A stretch of 24,961 nucleotides of DNA from a virus: IMG/VR virus record IMGVR_UViG_3300035703_002824, positions 1 through 24,961 of that record; one strand, written 5' to 3'. Under the pieces are notes generated by a model. That model was not told where the DNA came from. It made no database searches and was given only the letters and a program-made list of their open reading frames with translations. Each line of letters starts with the position of its first letter. Within the stretch, counting starts at the first letter, position 1. Below are positions 16,797-22,112 of this stretch, piece by piece. The translations under genes and the position numbers were made by a program.

Positions 16797-17188
16797 TCAG
16801 GAGGATGGCACGGCAGACAAGCGCCGCGCCAATGACAAGGCCTCGACCAACTCACTCACCTCTAGGGCGAGCAACTCGGATCGAGGCCAGTGGGTGTAGA
16901 GGGCGAGCTCCACCACGAGGGCGGAGAGCTCACCCGGATTCACTGCAAAAAACCGCCCAGCACCTTCTGCAATTGGGCGTAGTCCTTCATATCGAGCTGG
17001 TGGATCGCTGCCGGCGGCAGTTCAGCCAGGTTCGCGATCAGCCGGATCTCGCGCTCGGCATCGCTCCCCGCCGACTTCTGCGCGGCCAGGTGGTCACCGA
17101 CGGTAGGACGGCGCAGAGCAACGTCGGCAATGGGGACGCCATCGTGCTCGATGGGAAAGTTGAGTTTGATGCGTTCGGCAGTGCTCAT
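16797..17188 (-). CDS. E+E': Frameshift product E+E' (-1 frameshift tail assembly chaperone)
   Basis: If ribosomes slip back one base at the heptamer 16946-16952, translation continues past the E stop for about 48 more residues and ends at TGA 16797-16799, giving a protein of 130 residues. The extension contains VELALYTHWPRSELLALEVS, which matches the H-W-P-x-S-E-L pattern of P2 E'. The two-product E and E+E' scheme is conserved in nearly all myoviral and siphoviral tails, acting like lambda G and GT. The extension has no start codon of its own. Slippage frequency cannot be read from the sequence. Confidence 0.88.
16940..17188 (-). CDS. E: Tail assembly protein E (P2 gpE-like, zero-frame product)
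   Basis: The protein has 82 residues, with the pattern of tail assembly chaperones (PTVGDHLAAQKSAGSD, then LPPAAIHQLDMKDYAQLQKVL). ATG 17188 is preferred because AAGGAGA lies 7 bases before it. An ATG at 17224 overlapping the FII stop (TGATG) would add 12 residues and cannot be excluded. The last codons hold a T TTT TTG slippery heptamer just before the TGA stop. The protein is thought to bind the tape measure during tail assembly. Confidence 0.9.
   Translation of the reverse strand: MSTAERIKLNFPIEHDGVPIADVALRRPTVGDHLAAQKSAGSDAEREIRLIANLAELPPAAIHQLDMKDYAQLQKVLGGFLQ
16946..16952 (-). promoter_or_regulatory. Programmed -1 frameshift slippery site (T TTT TTG)
   Basis: On the minus strand the codons GGT TTT TTG contain TTTTTTG in the correct phase for X XXY YYZ slippage, two codons before the zero-frame stop (TGA at 16940-16942). 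P2 gene E is known to use the same heptamer. A stimulatory hairpin or pseudoknot downstream was not worked out. Confidence 0.88.
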
Positions 17189-17204
17189 TCGATGTTCTCC
17201 TTGT

Positions 17205-17228
17205 CGTTCATCACAGGCGTTCATCACA
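17205..17228. repeat. 11-bp direct repeat (13-bp period) at the FII/E junction
   Basis: CGTTCATCACA occurs at 17205-17215 and again at 17218-17228, separated by 2 bases. On the minus strand the upstream copy carries the FII stop overlapping an ATG (TGATG). The second copy recreates the same TGATG a few codons on, in a different phase. It looks like a small tandem duplication in the short FII-E spacer. Confidence 0.7.
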
Positions 17229-17736
17229 AACCAATCGCGGCACGAATGGCTTCCATCTGATCGGTGCCACCGACTTTGCGCACCAGGTTGATGGCGTCGA
17301 TCTCGATCAGTTCTTCGTCATCGATAGTCAGCTTGTAGTAGCTGGCGGCCACGGAGACCTTGAGGGTGCTTTTGTCGCCGGGCTTCCAGGTGCCGGCGTC
17401 GAGCTCCTTCCAGCCACCGCGCAGATTGACGATGACGGGTTTGGCCTCTGAGCCCTGCGCCTGGATGGCGCCCCGGATGGTGATTTGCGTTGTGGCGTTA
17501 TCCAGCAGGCCGAAGAGCTTGAACACCTCCGGATCGTGATCGGCAATCGTCAGCTCGGCTTCGAGCTTTTCCATGCCGAGGTCGATCTCGACCGGAAGAT
17601 CCATGCCGCCAGCCCGGTGCTCCTCGGTTTTGAGGGTGAGTTTGGGTAGTTGGATCTCGTCGATGCGCCCGGCGTAGCCGCGACCGTCGACGAAAAGGTT
17701 CATGTTCTTGAGAACGCGCGGCAGTTCGATGGCCAT
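17224..17736 (-). CDS. FII: Major tail tube protein (P2 gpFII-like)
   Basis: At 170 residues this is the standard size for FII. It forms the inner tube through which DNA passes. Recognised segments are LPRVLKNMNLFVDGRGYAG at the N-terminus, TLKTEEHRAGGMDLPVEID, and the C-terminal YYKLTIDDEELIEIDAINL with VRKVGG, all typical of FII. Its ATG overlaps the sheath stop as TAATG, so the two most abundant tail proteins are translationally coupled. Confidence 0.95.
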   Translation of the reverse strand: MAIELPRVLKNMNLFVDGRGYAGRIDEIQLPKLTLKTEEHRAGGMDLPVEIDLGMEKLEAELTIADHDPEVFKLFGLLDNATTQITIRGAIQAQGSEAKPVIVNLRGGWKELDAGTWKPGDKSTLKVSVAASYYKLTIDDEELIEIDAINLVRKVGGTDQMEAIRAAIGL

Positions 17737-18929
17737 TACAGAATCTCCTCAATGTAGTCATCGACCAGGTGCGAGCGAAAAATGATGTGCTCGGCCGGGT
17801 ACGGCGGGGTGAAGTCGAAGTTGAAGTAAATTTTGCCGTCCTGGATGGACTGGGGCGAATTGAGGTCCGGATCGGCCCAGCACTTGCCGCCGAGGATCGC
17901 GCCTTGCGCCTTCAACTGGCGTAGGTAGGCGTTGACGCCTTCGGTGACTTCCTCGACATAGGTCTTGGTGATGTTGCGATCCACGGCCCAAAGGTGGGCG
18001 CGCAGCAGCGACTCGTTGATCATGTCGGCGGTGCGACGGACGCTGAGGAAGGCCCACTTGGGGTCCGAGGAACAGGTGCGGTTGCCCCACAGGCGGTAGC
18101 CATCCTCCTGAATGATGGTGGCCACCTCGTTCTCGTTGAGGAGATTCGCCCGCGCATTCGGATCGCCCAGCGCAAAGTCCACCGGACGGTGGCTGCCAAC
18201 GATGCCGTTGATGACATTGTTCGAGGGCGACCACCAGAAGCCCCGGTCGTTGTCGATCTTGGCGATTAGACCGGCGACACGGGCGGAGACTGGCTCGGTC
18301 ACTACGGCCCCGTTCTTCATCACCTTGACGTGTGGATCGACCACGTAGATACGCGGCGAGCCCCAGTCCTCGCGGTAGTCGATGGCAGCGGCGTCCGTCG
18401 TGGTGGGACCATCGGCGATGATGACCGCGCGCAGGCGTTCGGCAACCCCGAGCAGTTCCGCCACGACCGGGTTCGCCAGTTGGCGGGTCTCGTCGTCGGG
18501 ATCGATGGGACGCTGGTGGGTAAATCCCGGTGCGATCAGGATGCGCGGCGTGACCTTGGCCACCGACTGCGCCGCCAGCAGTGCCTGTAGGCCCAGATAC
18601 TGACCCGTTGCCTCATCGACACCGCCGAGCACATTCGTCTGGGTCTCTGCTTCGGTCGTACCTTCGGCGACACGGATCACCACCACCAGTGCGCCGGCCT
18701 GATCGAAGATGCCATCAATGGCCATGGGCAAGGTGCCGGTAGCACCCAGCTTGGCCGCTTCCAGGCGAGAGCCGGCAATCAGCACCGGGGTGTTCAACGG
18801 GAAGGATGTTTCATCGGAACCCGGTGCTGTGCCGACGAGACCGATCACGGAGGATCGGACGGTACGAATGGGACGCGGGCCGTTGTCGATTTCAACGACC
18901 TCGACCCCGTGAAGAAAGTGATCTGCCAT
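17736..18929 (-). CDS. FI: Contractile tail sheath protein (P2 gpFI-like)
   Basis: This 397-residue protein forms the contractile sheath that drives the tube through the cell envelope. It begins with the family's FLHGVEVVEIDNGPRPI segment followed by SSVIGLVGTAPG, and it carries the R-G-F-W-W-S-P-S-N central motif and the C-terminal FNFDFTPPYPAEHI domain that interlocks sheath subunits. Length agrees with P2 FI. GGAG lies 7 bases before ATG 18929. A terminator hairpin sits only 18 bases upstream, so transcription must read through it or start elsewhere. Confidence 0.96.
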   Translation of the reverse strand: MADHFLHGVEVVEIDNGPRPIRTVRSSVIGLVGTAPGSDETSFPLNTPVLIAGSRLEAAKLGATGTLPMAIDGIFDQAGALVVVIRVAEGTTEAETQTNVLGGVDEATGQYLGLQALLAAQSVAKVTPRILIAPGFTHQRPIDPDDETRQLANPVVAELLGVAERLRAVIIADGPTTTDAAAIDYREDWGSPRIYVVDPHVKVMKNGAVVTEPVSARVAGLIAKIDNDRGFWWSPSNNVINGIVGSHRPVDFALGDPNARANLLNENEVATIIQEDGYRLWGNRTCSSDPKWAFLSVRRTADMINESLLRAHLWAVDRNITKTYVEEVTEGVNAYLRQLKAQGAILGGKCWADPDLNSPQSIQDGKIYFNFDFTPPYPAEHIIFRSHLVDDYIEEIL

Positions 18930-18946
18930 GGGTGGGCTCCAGAAGT

Positions 18947-18968
18947 AAAAAATCCGCCAGCGGCGGAT
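18947..18968 (-). terminator. Factor-independent terminator upstream of the sheath gene
   Basis: On the minus strand a perfect 7-bp stem ATCCGCC/GGCGGAT with a 3-base loop (GCT) is followed directly by a run of five to six T. It lies between the stop of the 105-residue gene (18999) and the sheath start (18929). It would end transcripts from the fibre module and separate them from the FI-to-D block, as the boundary between the V and F operons does in P2. Confidence 0.75.
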
Positions 18969-18998
18969 CGGAAAAGAAGGTGTGACGGTTCGATGGAA

Positions 18999-19316
18999 TC
19001 AGGCGATGGGCTTGCCCTCATCGGCCTCGATGGACTTCTCGCAGTGGTTCGGATCGAGCCGGTCGAGCAGTCGGCACAGCACACAGGCCCAGCGCTTGCC
19101 TTCGCGCGCCGCCTTGCCAGCACGACTGGAGAGCGTCTCGTCCTCGTGACCACCGAAAGCCGCGTTGGCCAGCTGGTCATGGGCGACCGCCAGGGTCCAG
19201 GCGCGTCGGGAACCGGCAAGTGCAGCGGCGAGCATCCAGACGGAGGCAATCACCGCTGCGATCTGACACAGCATCCAAAGGGTAAGCATCGAAATACGGT
19301 GTTGGATAGCAGCCAT
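18999..19316 (-). CDS. Small single-pass membrane protein of the tail cluster
   Basis: The protein has 105 residues, with one membrane segment at about 11-34 (LTLWMLCQIAAVIASVWMLA). A soluble tail contains DETLSSRAG and ends in DPNHCEKS, a pattern I recall from unnamed prophage proteins in similar positions. Cysteines at 78, 81 and 92 with His91 could form a small metal site, which is speculative. The ATG overlaps the upstream stop as TAATG, and GGAGGT lies about 8 bases before it. Its role is unknown; superinfection exclusion or a fibre-linked accessory role is possible by position only. Confidence 0.7.
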   Translation of the reverse strand: MAAIQHRISMLTLWMLCQIAAVIASVWMLAAALAGSRRAWTLAVAHDQLANAAFGGHEDETLSSRAGKAAREGKRWACVLCRLLDRLDPNHCEKSIEADEGKPIA

Positions 19317-19738
19317 TACTGGAGCACCTCCTGTACTCGGGTCTCGGTCAGCAGCCCGCTGGCTGCAAGCGCTTGCAGGCCCGCAATGGTCTGCGGGTCA
19401 GTGACATCGACGTGTTCGGCCAGTTTGAGCTTGTCGAGGAATACCTCAACCATCACCTCGGTCTTGGCGGCAGTGTAGACGGCGACCAACTCCTCCATGG
19501 TGAAGCGGTTCATGAAAGCGAGCTTGGTCAGTGGTGTCGTGGGGTGCTGCGCGTCCGCGATAGCGTTCTCCGGCGTGGGTTCAGGAAACGCAAAACTGCC
19601 ATCGGCCTGCTTGACCATCCCAGCTTGCACGCTGACAGCCGCTTTGGTCCATTTGAGGTCCGGATGAAACCGTCCCTTGGGGTCGGTGTCGGTGGTCTCC
19701 ACCACCAGGTCGTTATCGATTCGTATCCAGTTAGGCAT
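19316..19738 (-). CDS. Probable tail fibre accessory/assembly protein
   Basis: The product has 140 residues. ATG 19738 was chosen for its strong GAAGGAGGAAC ribosome site 5 bases upstream; an earlier frame start would overlap the fibre stop and has no such site. The N-terminal part (WIRIDNDLVVET, then a Lys/Asp-rich strand region) and a helical C-terminal half (LTKLAFMNRFTMEELVAVY) resemble small proteins encoded next to phage fibres. I cannot name a family. Its place directly after the fibre gene suggests a fibre chaperone, as with P2 G after H. That role is inferred. Confidence 0.65.
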   Translation of the reverse strand: MPNWIRIDNDLVVETTDTDPKGRFHPDLKWTKAAVSVQAGMVKQADGSFAFPEPTPENAIADAQHPTTPLTKLAFMNRFTMEELVAVYTAAKTEVMVEVFLDKLKLAEHVDVTDPQTIAGLQALAASGLLTETRVQEVLQ

Positions 19739-19755
19739 CGTATGTTCCTCCTTCA

Positions 19756-20997
19756 TCACCATTCAATGGCCACGTAGCCGGGGCCACCGCTACCACCGTT
19801 GCCTCCAGTGCCACCGTAGTAGTTGCCGTTACCGCCGCCCCCACCGCCATGGCCTCCGCTGCCGCCGCTGGCGTTGTAACCGCCACCTCCGCCACCGCCA
19901 CCCAAGAAACCACCCGCGCCTCCATGGGAGCTGCTGTTGGAGGTGTAGCAATACCCGCCAGATCCTCCACCCCCAGGGCCACCATTACCGCCCATCAGGG
20001 CGGTCGACTGGCCCCAGACACCGGCAGCCCCTCCGCCGTTGCAGTTCAAAAGACGCGGTGTGGCGAAGGAATAGGCTTTCACCGTGAGCAGTCCCGCTGA
20101 GCCAGTCACGGCGGTATAGAACTTGGGCACCACACTGGCCGCACTGGAAAAGTCAGCTAAATCGATGCCTGCCGTCGAGTAGTGCGTTCCCCACAGTGGG
20201 GTGGCGAAACTACCGTCGATGGCTGGGCCGCCGTTGCCGTACCCCATCGCATTGCTGGAATTGATGGAGATCTGGCCGGAGTCGGTGCCATGGCCACCAG
20301 CGCCACCTGAACCGCCGCCAGCGCCAGAAATGGCGATGTAGTTCGATGACGATTGTTGGGACCATTGAGTGGTATTTCCTCCTGGTCCGCCAATTCCACC
20401 ACCCCCTGCGCCTGCGGCGGTGTAGTGAGATTGGTAGCCGACACTGCCACCGTTACCGCCATTACCGAGCCAGGACCCAGCGGCACCCCCACCGCCACCC
20501 CCGTGATTCTCCGCGCCCGATCCCCAGGAGCCGTAGCAGCCACGACCACCGGTGCCGCCAGTGCGGTTGAACAGTGTTCCTCCTGTGCCAGAGCCACCAG
20601 CGCCCCCACTGCTGTAACTGTTGCCGTGGCCGTCAGCCCCCTGACCACCGGTGGCCGATAGCAGGCTACCCACACTAGAGGTGCCGCCGTTTCCGGCCTT
20701 GCTGTTGTTGCTACTTGATCCAGCACCTCCAGAACCCACTGTGATCGCCAGCACCTGGCCTGGGGTGACGTCGTACTCACCCATCGCAAAACCGCCACCC
20801 CCACCACCGTTGCCTGCGTAGTAGGTGGTTTTGGAGCAGGCGCCGCCGCCGCCCGCACCCACCACGATGGCGCGGATGCGGGAGACGCCGGCAGGTACTG
20901 TGAAAGCATGGCTGCCTGCCGAGGTGAATTCCTGGTAGTTCTTGTATTGGCGAGGATCGACGGTATCGGTGCTCACACTTCGCAAAAATCGTCCCAT
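19756..20997 (-). CDS. Glycine-rich tail fibre/adhesin
   Basis: This 413-residue protein is likely the receptor-binding tip of the fibre. Residues 1-45 form a short non-repetitive start with FTVPAGVSRIRAIVVGAGGGG, typical of the glycine-rich phage domain. Two glycine-rich blocks follow (about 46-258 and 320-405), separated by an ordered insert at 260-318 rich in Phe, Ala and Ser. The C-terminus is GPGYVAIEW, a usual ending of this domain. Such blocks can pack as polyglycine-II helices with variable loops between them, as in the gp38 adhesin of T-even relative S16. The ATG overlaps the previous stop as TAATG. Receptor unknown; structure inferred by analogy. Confidence 0.82.
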   Translation of the reverse strand: MGRFLRSVSTDTVDPRQYKNYQEFTSAGSHAFTVPAGVSRIRAIVVGAGGGGACSKTTYYAGNGGGGGGFAMGEYDVTPGQVLAITVGSGGAGSSSNNSKAGNGGTSSVGSLLSATGGQGADGHGNSYSSGGAGGSGTGGTLFNRTGGTGGRGCYGSWGSGAENHGGGGGGAAGSWLGNGGNGGSVGYQSHYTAAGAGGGGIGGPGGNTTQWSQQSSSNYIAISGAGGGSGGAGGHGTDSGQISINSSNAMGYGNGGPAIDGSFATPLWGTHYSTAGIDLADFSSAASVVPKFYTAVTGSAGLLTVKAYSFATPRLLNCNGGGAAGVWGQSTALMGGNGGPGGGGSGGYCYTSNSSSHGGAGGFLGGGGGGGGYNASGGSGGHGGGGGGNGNYYGGTGGNGGSGGPGYVAIEW

Positions 20998-21308
20998 TAC
21001 GCCACCTCCTCAATGCCCCAGGCGTTGAAGGTCACGCTGGCCGCATTGGCCTGTACGACCACCTTCTGTCCCGCCGCCAGAGACAGCGCGGTGCGTTCCA
21101 GGACCTCTGCGGTCCCGAGGCTCACATCAAATTCGATGAACTCGCTATCGGTAGGCGTGGCAGACGCGGTCAACGCCACGCGCAACTTGGCGGCTGTCGT
21201 GCCCTTGTTGCAGGCAGCGACATTAACCACCGCTCGACGGCCGGTGGGTACTTCGTAGAGGGTCGCCAGCGTGTTGGCGGCTGGCAGCGCCGTTCCCAGA
21301 ATGGACAT
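20997..21308 (-). CDS. Small beta-rich phage structural protein
   Basis: This 103-residue protein has a pattern common in tail and fibre modules: LATLYEVPTGRRAVVNVAAC with CNKG, then EFIEFDVSLGTAEVLERTAL and a C-terminal NAWGIEEVA. It looks like a single beta-sandwich domain. I do not know a characterised member; by position it is probably part of the baseplate or fibre base. It is joined to the glycine-rich fibre by a TAATG overlap. Confidence 0.75.
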   Translation of the reverse strand: MSILGTALPAANTLATLYEVPTGRRAVVNVAACNKGTTAAKLRVALTASATPTDSEFIEFDVSLGTAEVLERTALSLAAGQKVVVQANAASVTFNAWGIEEVA

Positions 21309-21320
21309 CGAGGGGGCTCC

Positions 21321-21881
21321 TTAGAGTTGGGCAAGGAAGAAGGTCTTGCGCCCCAGCACTAGTTGCTGGGTCACGCTGTTGGCCGCAGCTTGCGCCGTGG
21401 CCACGGCCTGATCGGCTGCGTTTTGTGTCGCGACAATCGCCTGGTCTCGGCTACTGGCGGTTTGCTGGATCGCGGTCTGGGCCGCCGCATTGACTGTGGC
21501 GACCGTGCTGGTCTCGGTCTGTGCCATCACCGCCAGTGCCGCGTCCTTGGTCTGGGTGACCGAAGTCTCTGCGGACGTCTTGGCCGCCGTGATGAAACTC
21601 TCAGCGGCGGTCTTGGTGGCCGTGACGTTGGCAATGGCCACATCGGCTGCTGTGGCAATGGTGTCCAGCGTCGCGGTCTCCACTGCATTGGCATGGGCCG
21701 ACATCTCCGCCATCTTGATGTCGCCCATCTCCTCGACTTCGAGGACGGTGGCGCGACCACCGATGCGGTCGATGGCGGTGCCGAGATAGGCAAGCTCTTC
21801 CGGGGTGGCGATCTCGGCGGCGGTTTCGATCTTGGCTTTGATCGCGCGCACCGCATCGCGCAGCAAGGGGTCTTTGGCCAT
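21321..21881 (-). CDS. Alanine/threonine-rich coiled-coil tail protein
   Basis: The product has 186 residues. The first ~55 form a charged helical region (DPLLRDAVRAIKAKIETA, ELAYLGTAIDRIGG). Residues ~55-170 are dominated by Ala, Thr, Val and Gln in a near-regular seven-residue spacing, which predicts a long trimeric or dimeric coiled coil. AAGGAG about 8 bases upstream supports ATG 21881. The composition fits a fibre shaft or a connector between baseplate protein and the distal fibre. No named family is recognised. Confidence 0.75.
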   Translation of the reverse strand: MAKDPLLRDAVRAIKAKIETAAEIATPEELAYLGTAIDRIGGRATVLEVEEMGDIKMAEMSAHANAVETATLDTIATAADVAIANVTATKTAAESFITAAKTSAETSVTQTKDAALAVMAQTETSTVATVNAAAQTAIQQTASSRDQAIVATQNAADQAVATAQAAANSVTQQLVLGRKTFFLAQL

Positions 21882-21893
21882 GGGGTGTGCTCC

Positions 21894-22100
21894 TTAAAAG
21901 CCGAACTGGTGAAACACCCGCAAGCGCTGGCGGTGCAGTTGTTCGGTGAGTTGGTCTTGGCCCTGCTCAGAGGACGCCGCCTGCGTGGCCACATCCGCAT
22001 CGATGCGGGTGATGGCTTCGCGCAGGTTCAGGACGTCTTCAGAGAGCAGGTGCTCGGGGTGCGGCAAGGGGTAGCCGCGCGGTGTGCGCTCGGAGGGCAT
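21894..22100 (-). CDS. Small hypothetical protein of the tail module
   Basis: The protein has 68 residues, mostly helical (LNLREAITRIDADVATQ), with a Pro-rich start (RGYPLPHPEHLL). It has no signal or membrane segment. It lies 12 bases after the DUF4815 gene and 12 bases before the coiled-coil gene, with a GGGGGTG ribosome site. Its tight packing and same-strand position support a real gene; the helical stretch may pair with the coiled coil of the neighbour. Function unknown. Confidence 0.65.
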   Translation of the reverse strand: MPSERTPRGYPLPHPEHLLSEDVLNLREAITRIDADVATQAASSEQGQDQLTEQLHRQRLRVFHQFGF

Positions 22101-22112
22101 CGTTCACCCCCT

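Noticed and set aside
20157-20909. Open frames in other phases over the glycine-rich gene
   Set aside because: Gly codons (GGN) read in other phases give long Val/Ala/Pro/Arg-rich frames; only the frame with FTVPAGV and GPGYVAIEW looks like a protein.
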